64,000 bases of DNA from Haloplanus sp. XH21. Its GTDB lineage: Archaea > Halobacteriota > Halobacteria > Halobacteriales > Haloferacaceae. The DNA lies in assembly GCF_023276355.1 (NCBI RefSeq), contig NZ_JALLPL010000003.1, forward strand, positions 1-64,000, in the 5' to 3' direction. This document shows, piece by piece, positions 1 through 8,607 of this stretch; position 1 is the stretch's first letter; each line of letters opens with the position of its first letter. Under the pieces are notes generated by a model, which did no database searches, had not been told where the DNA came from, and was given only the letters and a program-made list of their open reading frames with translations. A program made the translations under genes and the position numbers.

Positions 1-370
1 CGATGTTCGAGATGCCATCAGTCGGATAGATGTCTTTGCGGTACTCGATATCCTCCGCGTAGACGTCGTACAGCGCGTCGACGAGCCGGTCGGTGCCGTC
101 GGGTCCGTAGACGGTGAGCGATTCGCGGCCGCCCTCGGTCCAGCTCGTGAACGCGAAGTGGAAGAACGATGCGTTGTGATCTAGGTGGTGGTGAGTGAAG
201 AACATCGTCTCGATCTCTCCAAATGGAATCTGCGCTTCCATGAGGCCGTAGACGGTGTTTGGCCCACAGTCAATCAGAACGCGTTCGTCTGCGATCTCGA
301 CGGCGATGCTCGTGCCACCACGCTCGGGAATTGGGATGGGACTTCCCGTACCGACGAGGGTGATTTCCAT
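1..370 (-). CDS. MBL-fold hydrolase, RNase Z/arylsulfatase-like (partial)
   Basis: From the ATG at 370 the frame stays open to the window edge (123 residues), so the C-terminal part is missing. The protein begins MEITLVGTGSPIP, the first strand typical of RNase Z-like metallo-beta-lactamase proteins, followed by VLIDCGPNT and the zinc motif HHHLDH at residues 60-65. Family members are two-metal hydrolases, either tRNA 3'-processing nucleases or sulfatase/phosphodiesterase-type enzymes. Which applies cannot be decided without the remaining metal ligands. Family placement is firm, substrate unknown. Confidence 0.85.
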   Translation of the reverse strand, partial: MEITLVGTGSPIPIPERGGTSIAVEIADERVLIDCGPNTVYGLMEAQIPFGEIETMFFTHHHLDHNASFFHFAFTSWTEGGRESLTVYGPDGTDRLVDALYDVYAEDIEYRKDIYPTDGISNI

Positions 371-462
371 AGTCCTTCTACGGGACAAAGCCGTTTGTAC
401 GTTCGCACGGTCGCTCGGATCACAGGGTTCCTTTGACGGATAGGTACCACTGCTGTAGTGGG

Positions 463-1310
463 TCACGTTTCGCCGGGTCGGCCCCAGAGACTCGCAACCG
501 GGCCCGAGATGACGAGACTGAGGAGTCCGAACGCAACGATGATGGTGAGCACGCCTGGATCGCGGAAACTCGTCGTGGCGATGAGCAACGCGATGGCAAC
601 GTTTCGCGCGGCGGTCGTCGTGGCGAGGACTTCTCGCGTGCCTTTACCTGGTCCGCCGAGGGCGTATCCGAGGAGTAACGCAGCGCCGACGACAGCGACC
701 GAGATGAACAGTGTCCCGGTACCGACGAGTTGGCGCATTTCGCCGGCATAGACGAGCGTCAAGAGGATAATCAGGAGAACGAGCAAGACGGTCGAGAGTC
801 GCTGGATCGGTGGATGCAATCGAGTTGCAACTGACTGAAAGCGCGCCTTGACGCCGAGGCCACCGATCAGGGGGATCAACTGCGTCACGACGACGATTCG
901 GGCGATTCCGAGCGGCTCAGCTGAGACATCGCCGGGCATGAGGAGTGCCACCGTAATCGGTATTGTCGCGACGGAGACGACACCCAGTACAGCCATCAGC
1001 CCGCTCGCGAACGCGACGTCGCTGTTCGAGATCTCGGCGAGTTTCGGACAAAGGGTGCTCCCGGGGCCATGGCGATCAACAGGAGTCCGACGACGTGACC
1101 GGTCTCCATCGGAACAATAAGGACGAATACGAACGCCAGCAGCGGAACGAGGACGAGATTCACGAGCAGTGATTTCGCCAGCAGCCACCGTTGTCCGAGT
1201 GATATGAGGATCTCGTCGGTCGTCAACGCAAGCCCCATCGAAAGCATCGTCGCAAGCACGAAGACGCCCGTCACAAAATCGATGACTGCGGTGACTGTTA
1301 TTGGCCCCAT
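463..1310 (-). pseudogene. SBF/BASS-family Na+-coupled transporter, frameshifted
   Basis: Two overlapping frames together make one polytopic membrane protein of the bile-acid:sodium symporter (SBF) family. The first starts at ATG 1310 (MGPITVTAVIDFVTGVF) and runs to APGAPF. The second continues PKLAEISNSDVAFASG and several further hydrophobic helices to the stop at 463. The family motif APGAPFxPKL spans the break near 1055-1070, where TTTGTCCG appears in place of an expected TTTGGTCCG, so one G seems lost. Family members import organic anions with sodium. As read the gene cannot make a full transporter unless the missing base is a sequence error. Confidence 0.8.
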
Positions 1311-1572
1311 TCGCCTACCACCATATTTCGTGGGTTGGAGAGAAAAGTGGCCCGCACGTCGGTGGGCACAGCTTTTGCATCGATGAACTACGCGGTCGGT
1401 CGAGTTCCGAGGGTGTCTGACTCGCTTCTGCTTCGAGGTGGCTCCTCTCTTTCAGGTATAGGACCTTGCCAATCCGACCCAATTTGAAGGAGTTGAATCG
1501 ATGGCGATCAAACACCCGGTGTTGCTGCTTATGATAAGGGATCGCAGGCGATATGACCGGCATGATGAGCAG

Positions 1573-3363
1573 TTAGCCGCTGTAGTAGTATTCCCCACTC
1601 GATTTCTGTTTACGGTCAAGTTGACTCCCCGGCTTGTTCACCCGTGGTCTACCGGTCCGCTCGTCTCGCCTGAACGTAATTTCGAGCGAGGCGAGGAACG
1701 CGTTCATTCCTGACCGCATTGCTTGTGGGGCACTTGCCCGCCCGTGACGACTCGGTTCTCCATCGAATACAATCAGTCGGTCTGCGACACGGTCGATGAC
1801 GAAAAGGTCGTGATCGACGACTAGTACGGGGTGGTCAGTTTGCTTGCTGAACTGATGAATCTTATCGGCGAGGGACACACGTCGACTGACGTCCAGGAAG
1901 GCTGAGGGCTCGTCCAGGAGATAGAGATCTGCGTCGCGTGCAAGACAGAGTGCAATCCCAGTACGCTGTAACTCTCCCCCTGAGAGCGAACCGAGCGAAC
2001 GATCGTACAACGGCTCGAGCTCGAACGGATCCTGGATTCGCCTCGTGAATGACTGTGAGTGAAGATCGGCGACCGCTGTGAACCGCTCACGAACCGTTTC
2101 GTCGCTATCTGGCGTGATGTACTGTGGCTTGTACGATACTGTTACCTCATCCAGAACCGTTCTCTCGTCGGCTTCAACACTCCCAGCAAGTAATTTCACG
2201 AATGTCGTTTTCCCGAGCGCGTTCTCCCCAACGATTCCGATTGACTCACCGGTATGTATCTGACCGGACTCGACTGTCAGCGAAAAGTCCTCAAACGATT
2301 TTTCCAACCGAGGATAGTCGAGAACCGGGTCACCATACTGGACGCCACGTTCACCGGCCGTGGGGAAGTCGATCGAGTTGCGGCGAATCTGGACGTTTTC
2401 CTCTTTCAGTCGGCCATCGAGGAACTGGTTGATGCCTGTTCGAACTGCGAGTTGTTGGGCGACGACACCGAATCCACCTGGTTCACCGTACAGTACGTGG
2501 ATCGCGTCCGAGAGGAGGTCCAGTGTCGCTAGGTCGTGTTCGACGACAAGGGCCGCTGCATCCGTTTCTTGGACATGGCTGCGGATCGTCTGCGCGACTG
2601 ACAACCGCTGTTCGATATCTAGAAACGACGACGGTTCGTCGAACAGGTAGAGATCCGCATCGGCTGACAAGGTGGCACCGATCGCGACCCGCTGCCGTTC
2701 GCCACCCGAGAGATCAGCCAGCGACCGATCCCGGATCGACCGAAGATCGAGGTCGTCAACGAATCGGTCCGGGTCGTCCGAATGCGCAACAAGCAGGTCT
2801 CTCACCGTCTCGGCATTTGCTTCGTGAAGCGAGTCGACTCGCTGCTGCTTGTAACTGATCGTGACGTTGTCGTCTCGAAGCCGCTCAAGATGCGTCTGCA
2901 GGGTTGTCCCTCGGAAGGCTTCGATAGCCTGATTCCAATCCAATTCCCCATTCGTGATGCCGAAATTCGGAACCAGCTCGCCGGCTAAGATGCGGAGCAC
3001 AGTGCTTTTCCCGATTCCGTTGGGACCGAGGAGGCCGACGATTCTACCATCCTCCGGGATGGGGAGGTCGTACATCCGGAATCCGTTCTCGCCATACTGG
3101 TGAACAAGCTGGCCGGTTTCGGATGGAAGCGGGACAATCTGGATCGCGTCGTTCGGAATTTTCTTCTCGATGAGTTTGTGCTCGCGCATCACGTTCACGT
3201 CGTCGATGTGGAGTTCTGCGTCTTCGGTGACGTGGAACCCCTCGTGGCCGGATCGATTCAGCGGATCGTATTTGACGGCGATGTTCCGCACCTCGTCGGT
3301 GACCTTGTCTTGGTCAATAATCGCGATGTATTTCTGGTCTCGAGAATTCATAGAGTTAGTCAT
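1573..3363 (-). CDS. ABCE1/RLI paralog lacking Fe-S cysteines
   Basis: 596 residues with tandem ABC ATPase domains of the ABCE1 (RLI) family, which splits ribosomes after termination. NBD1 has Walker A GPNGIGKST (about 113-121), signature LSGGERQR (218) and Walker B DLYLFDEP. NBD2 has GENALGKTT (379), LSGGELQR and DLYLLDEP. The tail GRPRVNKPGS...GEYYY is typical ABCE1. Canonical ABCE1 carries eight N-terminal cysteines binding two [4Fe-4S] clusters. Here the equivalent region (residues 11-80, from YIAIIDQDK through YDPLNRSG to PNDAIQIV) is alignable but contains none; the only Cys is near 473. It is therefore probably a second, specialised copy. It lies 78 nt downstream of the enolase-family gene in the same orientation. 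Confidence 0.85.
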   Translation of the reverse strand: MTNSMNSRDQKYIAIIDQDKVTDEVRNIAVKYDPLNRSGHEGFHVTEDAELHIDDVNVMREHKLIEKKIPNDAIQIVPLPSETGQLVHQYGENGFRMYDLPIPEDGRIVGLLGPNGIGKSTVLRILAGELVPNFGITNGELDWNQAIEAFRGTTLQTHLERLRDDNVTISYKQQRVDSLHEANAETVRDLLVAHSDDPDRFVDDLDLRSIRDRSLADLSGGERQRVAIGATLSADADLYLFDEPSSFLDIEQRLSVAQTIRSHVQETDAAALVVEHDLATLDLLSDAIHVLYGEPGGFGVVAQQLAVRTGINQFLDGRLKEENVQIRRNSIDFPTAGERGVQYGDPVLDYPRLEKSFEDFSLTVESGQIHTGESIGIVGENALGKTTFVKLLAGSVEADERTVLDEVTVSYKPQYITPDSDETVRERFTAVADLHSQSFTRRIQDPFELEPLYDRSLGSLSGGELQRTGIALCLARDADLYLLDEPSAFLDVSRRVSLADKIHQFSKQTDHPVLVVDHDLFVIDRVADRLIVFDGEPSRHGRASAPQAMRSGMNAFLASLEITFRRDERTGRPRVNKPGSQLDRKQKSSGEYYYSG

Positions 3364-3441
3364 GGAGTGCCGTTTCTGCGGTTACTCGTGTCTTCGAACC
3401 GTCGCTGGCATCGTATCCCTCGTGGGACAGCGTACTCGAAG

Positions 3442-4536
3442 TCACCTGGAATACCACCCGATTCCGGTCGGTTGGGCTGGTGGTTCCAGTGGACTCGAGG
3501 GATAGGATTTGTCGGCTTGGTAGGTGTGATACGCAGGTGGTGCGAGGTCGTTTGGACCGTTTGGATAGAACAGCGAGGCGAGCGCCTGTGAGTGCGCTCG
3601 GCCAGCGTCGAGTTCGAACATTCCGCCTCCATAGAGTTCGACATCGTGTTGCAAGCCATATTCGAGAATACGACAGAGTGATTCGAGCGTCCCAGACCGA
3701 CACGGCTTGATGTTGAGAGCAGTTGGTTCCCACGGGAGGTTCCGGATACTTTCGACACCTGTTATCGGGGCGTCCCAGGAGACTCTGTCAGCATATTCGT
3801 CGAGTACAGGTCGTGTCGTATCCGTGACGGCCGGGTCTTCGATGAGTGCATCCGGGAACGTCTCGAACAGCTGCCGGTAGAGGTCCGGATCAGTGGGACC
3901 CCCGACATCCGAACCGTACTGTGCTTTCAAATCCAGAATTCGAACCGCACCGGTATCCGATAGGGCCGAGAGTAACTCGTCGCTCGGCGTATCGGGGACG
4001 TCGATCTTGAACTCGATATCCGAATCTGTATCGAGGAACCGGTTCACGGGACGGATGTGTGGTGGATCCCCGAGCTGTAGACTGACGACGAATGCCATCG
4101 GTTCGTACGTACGGTCAAGTACCGATGCCAGCGTTCGCCCCGACTGTTTGAGTGCCAGATCGAGAACTGCACTCTCGATCGCCCAGCGCAAATACTCGGG
4201 AGCGTCCCTGGACGCAGTCTGTGTCGAGAAATTGGCATCGAGAGCGTCCGAAAACGTTCCGATCGTCCAGTCACCCGTCGGAAGCGCTAGTCCCTCTTCG
4301 CGAAGTCGCTCGTGAGCCTCTCTGGAACGGGTGACATCTTCTCCGAATCCAGTCACGCCTTGACCGCGAACACGAATGATGGTTCGCTCGAACGTCCGGT
4401 GTTCTGTCTCGATACGCCTTCCGTCGAACGAGACCGCTTCGACGGTGACCGGTAACGAATTGAGCTCTTCATAGAGCTCGGGGAACTCACTGGGTATCGC
4501 GTCCTCCCGATCCCTTCCGGGTTTGTGGTCGTCCAT
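3442..4536 (-). CDS. Enolase-superfamily enzyme (MR/MLE-type)
   Basis: 364 residues from ATG 4536; an upstream ATG at 4599 would add 21 residues that do not look like the family. The order matches the muconate-lactonising/mandelate-racemase branch: an N-terminal capping region, then barrel strands FKIDVP, ILDLKAQYG, DALIEDPAV, SWDAPITG and LNIKPCRSGTLE. The K-x-D/K-x-Q strand and the D/E residues are the expected Mg2+ and acid-base positions. Members do racemisation, cycloisomerisation or o-succinylbenzoate-type dehydration; the substrate is not deducible here. The start lies 64 nt from an IS6 end, so the native promoter may be disrupted. Confidence 0.75.
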   Translation of the reverse strand: MDDHKPGRDREDAIPSEFPELYEELNSLPVTVEAVSFDGRRIETEHRTFERTIIRVRGQGVTGFGEDVTRSREAHERLREEGLALPTGDWTIGTFSDALDANFSTQTASRDAPEYLRWAIESAVLDLALKQSGRTLASVLDRTYEPMAFVVSLQLGDPPHIRPVNRFLDTDSDIEFKIDVPDTPSDELLSALSDTGAVRILDLKAQYGSDVGGPTDPDLYRQLFETFPDALIEDPAVTDTTRPVLDEYADRVSWDAPITGVESIRNLPWEPTALNIKPCRSGTLESLCRILEYGLQHDVELYGGGMFELDAGRAHSQALASLFYPNGPNDLAPPAYHTYQADKSYPSSPLEPPAQPTGIGWYSR

Positions 4537-4599
4537 ACGTTCAGTGAGTGCTCTGTGCTGAAATACCCAGACGACTTTCCACCCAAAGGGAGGAGACAC

Positions 4600-5298
4600 G
4601 GTCGTGTCAAGTTAAGCGTGAAGAGTGAGGCGTGATGATTTCGTAGTGCTCTATGCCAGAAATCACACGCCTCAGCGACGATAGCGACTGGATCGAATTA
4701 GATTTTGTGGAGCGTCAGTGGACACCCGAGTTCGCGATGCGGCTCGGTATTCAGATGCACGTGGCAGGACTATCACTTTTGGATACCATCTCTATTCTTG
4801 AAAGGTTGGGTGTCGAACGCTCTCGAACGGCTGTCCACAACTGGGTGCAGAAGGCCGATCTACAGCCCGAAGGCGGTGCGAGCCCGAATCACGTTGCACT
4901 CGACGAAACCGTGATTCGAATCAACGGACAGCAGTATTGGCTGTATGCCGCCGTCGATCCTGAAACGAACAAATTCCTTCATATCCGGATCTTTAGCACG
5001 TATACGACCGGCTTAACCGAAATCTTCCTGAGTGAATTACGCGAGAAACACGACGTCGAAACCGCCGTATTTCTCGTCGACGATGCTCAGTGGCTCAAAA
5101 CTGCCCTCGACCGACACGGCCTCGATTGCAGATACGAACTCCATGGCAATCGGAATGCCGTCGAACGTATCTTTAGAGAAGTAAAACGCTGAACCTCTTC
5201 GTTTTCAAATACGTTCAGCCACGTGGAGCCGACGACCGCAGAAACGTGGCTTCAAGCCCTCGCCGTCTGGTGGAATCGATGCCAAAGTTAACGCGACC
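4600..5298 (+). mobile_element. IS6-family insertion sequence, copy A (699 bp, defective)
   Basis: The ends are inverted repeats: the left begins GGTCGTGTCAAGTTAA and the right, read inwards on the minus strand, GGTCGCGTTAACTTTGG. The body matches copy B (10157-10856), which lies in the opposite orientation. The flanking 8-mers GGAGACAC and CTGTCGAG are not a target-site duplication, so the flanks have been rearranged. The right end sits directly on a methyltransferase gene that has lost its 5' half. Confidence 0.85.
4653..5291 (+). pseudogene. IS6-family transposase with nonsense codon
   Basis: Encodes an IS6-type DDE transposase: an N-terminal HTH region (AVHNWVQKADLQ), then ALDETVIRI with the first Asp, FLVDDAQWL with the second, and NAVERIFREVKR with the catalytic Glu region. 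An in-frame TGA at 5190-5192 replaces the CGA present in copy B. After it the frame continues TSSFSNTFSHVEPT to a normal stop at 5291. Without readthrough the product lacks about 32 C-terminal residues, so copy A is probably inactive. Confidence 0.85.
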
Positions 5299-5777
5299 CT
5301 GTCGAGAGCGACGTGACGACGTTTCACGCCATCGAACCTGATCTCTATATGCGGCGACAGGCAGAGGAGAAGGCACGAACTTACTCTTTGGATGTCACCA
5401 TTGACGACTCACCAGCTGAGTCGCTCCCATATCGTGATGACACGTTTGACGTCGTCATTGCATCGATGGTATTCTGTACGATCCCAGACGTCGAGACAGC
5501 GTTGAGTGAGGTGTCACGGGTACTCAAGCCAGGTGGTGAGTTCCGATTCTTCGAACACGTCGCCGATGATGGATGGCGTGGGCGTGTGCAGGGGGTACTC
5601 GCGCCACTCTGGAAACGGCTAGCCGGGGGCTGTCATCTAACGCGCCAAACTGCGTTGCGATTCGCAGCTGAACCAACATTCGATATCGTCGAGATCGAAC
5701 CTCTGCATCTCGGTGTAACACCGATCCGCCCGTTCGTACGAGGTATCCTTCGCAAACGGACGTGGTCTCCTATCTGA
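5299..5777 (+). pseudogene. SAM-dependent methyltransferase, 5'-truncated by IS
   Basis: The frame is open from the IS boundary and encodes the second half of a class I methyltransferase: AIEPDLYMRRQAEEKA, DDTFDVVIASMVFCTIPD (motif IV) and LKPGGEFRFFEHV. The N-terminal glycine-rich SAM loop (motif I), which normally lies just before the EPD acidic residue, is missing because the IS right end is at 5298. A GTG at 5313 could start a shortened protein, but without the SAM loop it should be inactive. Confidence 0.8.
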
Positions 5778-6330
5778 GCTCGCCGATAAGGAGGAACGTC
5801 TCCGGCCGGACGGCCATATGCTCGATGTGAAATCCAGCTTCGCGGAGGTCGTTCGCCGTTTCCGCACCACTGAATCGTTCATCAAGTGGAGGTCCGTGGT
5901 CTCCACTCCCCGTTGCCGCCCAATCGACGATAACCAACCGACCAGCGTCCGCCAACACGCGAGTGATCTCGGCCAGCGCCTCTTCCCCAGCGAACTCATG
6001 GTACGTCATCGTTGAGAATGCAGCGTCGAGGCTGTTCGTATCGAGCGGGAGATCATCGACGCCACTCATCACGAGTTCGACGTTCTCGGGGACGCCTTTC
6101 TCCCGATAGTAATCGTGCATCGCTTCTTGGATGTCGACGGCGTACACGTGGTCGACAGCCGGCGCGATATCGTCGGTGTAGAACCCGGTCCCGCTGCCGA
6201 AGTCCGCTACGGTCTCGTCGCCATCCGGTGACAGTGCCCAGAGCAACCCTTCCGCGGAGAGGAAGCGGTACCGTCGCTGTGCGTCCTCGAGTTTGTCGGC
6301 GCGGTCGGCGTCGAACGTGTGATATCCCAT
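5770..6330 (-). CDS. Class I SAM-dependent methyltransferase
   Basis: 186 residues from ATG 6330; a longer frame to 6510 only overlaps the upstream gene. Motif I is VADFGSGTGFYTDDI, followed by VYAVDIQEAMHDYY, then LDTNSLDAAFSTMTYHEF and LADAGRLVIVDWA, the usual methyltransferase type 11 order. The start codon lies 1 nt beyond the stop of the DUF302 gene, so the two form an operon. The 3' end overlaps the truncated convergent methyltransferase by 8 nt. Substrate unknown; DUF302 proteins, methyltransferases and thioredoxins often neighbour each other in sulfur or redox contexts. Confidence 0.85.
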   Translation of the reverse strand: MGYHTFDADRADKLEDAQRRYRFLSAEGLLWALSPDGDETVADFGSGTGFYTDDIAPAVDHVYAVDIQEAMHDYYREKGVPENVELVMSGVDDLPLDTNSLDAAFSTMTYHEFAGEEALAEITRVLADAGRLVIVDWAATGSGDHGPPLDERFSGAETANDLREAGFHIEHMAVRPETFLLIGELR

Positions 6331-6331
6331 G

Positions 6332-6772
6332 TTAGAAGTTCGCGAACGCCTCGTCAACGAGTTCTCCGGTGTCCGCGACGATGCCCGCCATTTCCTCGTT
6401 GTCGGGCGCCATCCCGACGAGGCGGGCGATGCGCATAATGGAGACATGATAGACGACCTGCTTTCCGGGTTCCTCTTCCCAGATGACGACGTTACAGGCC
6501 ATGAGCGCACCGAGTTTGTTGTCGGTCGCGTCCAGCGCGCGGTCGGCCACCTCTGGGTTGCACGCGCCTAACACGTAGTAGGGGTTGCGGCCCGCGTCGA
6601 CTTTTTCGTTGAGCATCTCGGAGGGCGAGAACTCGACGGGAACGCCGAAGCCGGCATCTGTGAACACGTCCCGGACGTGTTCGACCGCTTCCTCGTGGCT
6701 CATCTCGAGGGTTGCCTGTTGTTCGCCGATGTCTTCCGGGTCGATCTGGCTTGGGTCGATTGGGAGCGTCAT
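6332..6772 (-). CDS. DUF302 family protein
   Basis: 146 residues from ATG 6772 (MTLPIDPSQIDPED); the longer frame to 6853 runs through the promoter repeats and is rejected. The DUF302 core is visible: SHEEAVEHVRDVFTDAGFGV, YYVLGACNPEVADRALDATDNKLGALMACNVVIWEE, VVYHVSIMRIARLVG. The conserved LGACNP and L..C motifs are present. The biochemical role of the family is not established. It is the first gene of a two-gene operon with the downstream methyltransferase and is divergent from thioredoxin. Confidence 0.88.
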   Translation of the reverse strand: MTLPIDPSQIDPEDIGEQQATLEMSHEEAVEHVRDVFTDAGFGVPVEFSPSEMLNEKVDAGRNPYYVLGACNPEVADRALDATDNKLGALMACNVVIWEEEPGKQVVYHVSIMRIARLVGMAPDNEEMAGIVADTGELVDEAFANF

Positions 6773-6939
6773 TCGTGTGTTATATTGGGGTGATAGAACA
6801 AAATCTCTTCGGATATTTTTCGCGAGTCTGGGTTTTTGGGTAGATAGAACCAAATACCTGACGCTATGGGCAAGATCAGGCTAGTTATATTGTGTGATTA
6901 GAACAAGACTATTAAGCACGCGGTGCGTAGAGGCTAGTA
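6773..6939. promoter_or_regulatory. Divergent promoter region with three direct repeats
   Basis: The intergenic region between DUF302 and thioredoxin holds three same-strand copies of one motif: TGATAGAACAAAAT at 6791-6804, TAGATAGAACCAAATAC at 6841-6857 and TGATTAGAACAAGA at 6895-6908. The first and third are each preceded by TATATTG (6781 and 6887). The spacing is about 50-55 nt. This looks like repeated operator sites for one regulator controlling both transcription units; the regulator is not identified. Confidence 0.55.
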
Positions 6940-7278
6940 ATGGCAACCCAGGCAGCAGAGACAGACAATGTGGTTTCGCTTGATGACGACGACATCAAAA
7001 CGGTCGTCGAAGACAGCAGCGTCGCGCTCGTGGAGTTCTACACGGAGTGGTGTGGAACCTGCGAGCGGATGAAGCCGGTTCTCGAAGAACTAGCGAAAGA
7101 TACTGACGCGACGATCCTGACGATCGATATTGAGTCGAACCTTGAAACGGCAATCGAGTTCGGTGCCCAGAGCACGCCCACGTTCGTCCTGTTCGCCGAC
7201 GGGCAACCGGTGAAACAGCTTCGCGGCGGCCAGACCGAACAGACACTCCGCGACCTAATCGTCCAGTACCACGACTAA
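6940..7278 (+). CDS. trxA: Thioredoxin
   Basis: 112 residues, full thioredoxin length. The active site is EFYTEWCGTCERMKPVL (WCGTC, where bacterial thioredoxin has WCGPC). The conserved cis-Pro motif is QSTPTFVLF, and GGQTEQTLRDLI follows in the last helix. It should act as a cytosolic disulfide reductant. It is divergent from the DUF302 operon across a repeat-rich promoter and is followed 15 nt later by a broken class V aminotransferase, which may once have been co-transcribed. Confidence 0.95.
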   Translation: MATQAAETDNVVSLDDDDIKTVVEDSSVALVEFYTEWCGTCERMKPVLEELAKDTDATILTIDIESNLETAIEFGAQSTPTFVLFADGQPVKQLRGGQTEQTLRDLIVQYHD

Positions 7279-7293
7279 CTCACCGACAACGAA

Positions 7294-8003
7294 ATGACCT
7301 CCAGAGAACTCCGCGCCGACACGCCCGCCTTACACGAGGACGTCTACCTGAACTTCGGCGCCCACGGACCGAGTCCACGGTACGTCGTCGAGGCTGCTGA
7401 CGAGTTCGCATGGTCACACGAGTACGAAACGAGCACGCAAACGACCCTACGTGGCGGCGTTCGCCGCCTATGACCGCGTGCGGGAGCGCGTCGCCACCTT
7501 CGTCGGTGCAGATGACGACGAGATCGCGCTCACGGAGAGCACGACCGCGGGCATCAACGCCGTCGCGACCGCCATCGACTGGGAGCCCGGCGATACCGTC
7601 GTTCGAACTGACCTCGAACACCCGGACGGGACGCTTCCGTGGCAACGTTTAGAACAGGAGGGCGTTGAGGTTTGCGTCGTCGAGACGGAGAACGGTCCCG
7701 TCGATCTCGACGCCTTCGCCGAGGCCGTCGCCGACGCACGCCTGACCTGTTTCAGCGCGGTGATGTGGACGCACGGTACCCAGTTGCCGGTCGCCGACCT
7801 CGTCGACCTCGCTCACGAAGCTAGCGCGCTCACGCTCGTCGACGCTGTGCAAGTGCCGGGACAGCTTCCCATCCATATCGGCGAATGGGGGGCCGATGCC
7901 GTCGCGGCGGCCGGTCACAAGTGGCTGCTGGGGCTGTGGGGCGGCGGCTTCCTCTATGTCGACCGGACAGATGTTGATTCCCTGCTGCCCAGTACAGTTC
8001 GGC
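7294..8003 (+). pseudogene. Class V (cysteine desulfurase-like) aminotransferase, broken
   Basis: ATG 7294 starts MTSRELRADTPALHEDVYLNFGAHG and runs to YETSTQ, where the frame breaks near 7435-7450. The next frame continues VAAFAAYDRVRERV, LTESTTAGINAVA, TLVDAVQVPGQ (PLP aspartate) and AAGHKWLLG (PLP lysine). Two missing bases in A- and C-runs would restore the frame. The 3' third is absent: after about 8000 the sequence is the antisense of the next gene, so a recombination joined two unrelated 3' ends. Both lesions make this a pseudogene, formerly a fold-type I PLP enzyme. Confidence 0.8.
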
Positions 8004-8508
8004 CACCGTCGGGAGCGACGGCTTCCGCAGGGCCACTGAGCCGCTCGTGGAGCAGTTCCTCCACCGGATGGCCTTCCGGCCACAGGTAGTGGACCTCGCG
8101 GCGCTCGCGATGGTCGTAGGAGCCGCACGCCGCTGCGCACCCAGTCCAGACGCGCCAAGCACCGAGCGCGCCAATCACGTCGACGATGGCACGGGGACCC
8201 GTCTGGTGGTCGTCCGGGAAGAACACCCGGAAGCGGGTACACCCTTCTTGCGGCGGCACGGTCTCCCACCAGTCTTCGCTGGAGCCCCAGCTGTCGTACA
8301 TCGCCTCGTCGCTCCCGTAGCCGACTGTCACGCCATCGATCGGCGTCCAGTCTGCTGGGAGGTGGCCCGACTCGCCTTCGAGCACCCGGAGGACGGCGTA
8401 TCGGAGGTACTCGTGGGCTTGGTTGTCTGTCGTTCGAGCGATCTGGTCGTGTTGCTTGGCGACGTGCTCGGCTTCCTCGAGGAGCGTCGTGAGATAGGGT
8501 TCAGTCAT
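7954..8508 (-). CDS. Hypothetical plasmid protein, C-terminus chimeric
   Basis: 184 residues from ATG 8508 (MTEPYLTTLLEEAEHVAKQ); the longer frame to 8571 covers the hairpin/leader and is not used. Not recognised. It has an N-terminal helical part, then VTVGYGSDEAMYDSW, CTRFRVFFPDD and WTGCAAACGSYDHRE with closely spaced cysteines. The last 15 or so codons read antisense through the truncated aminotransferase, so the true C-terminus has probably been replaced. It lies 100 nt downstream of the ArdC-like gene in the same direction, with a TTAACCAACA hairpin between them. Confidence 0.55.
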   Translation of the reverse strand: MTEPYLTTLLEEAEHVAKQHDQIARTTDNQAHEYLRYAVLRVLEGESGHLPADWTPIDGVTVGYGSDEAMYDSWGSSEDWWETVPPQEGCTRFRVFFPDDHQTGPRAIVDVIGALGAWRVWTGCAAACGSYDHRERREVHYLWPEGHPVEELLHERLSGPAEAVAPDGGRTVLGSRESTSVRST

Positions 8509-8560
8509 TATTTGACGGAGGTCAGAACGCGCCTCCGCCCCTCCGCGGGCGCTGAAAAAC

Positions 8561-8602
8561 TTAACCAACACAACGGAAGGAACCCATCACTCTGTTGGTT
8601 AA
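8561..8602. repeat. TTAACCAACA inverted repeat, copy 1
   Basis: Perfect 10-bp arms TTAACCAACA (8561-8570) and TGTTGGTTAA (8593-8602) are separated by 22 nt. It lies 53 nt upstream of the start of the 8508 gene. Three further copies are at 22109, 46960 and 48114. Confidence 0.8.
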
Positions 8603-8607
8603 CTGTG

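Noticed and set aside
1315-1563. 82-codon minus-strand frame downstream of the ABCE1 paralog
   Set aside because: Low-complexity, no motif, no promoter; looks like intergenic sequence.
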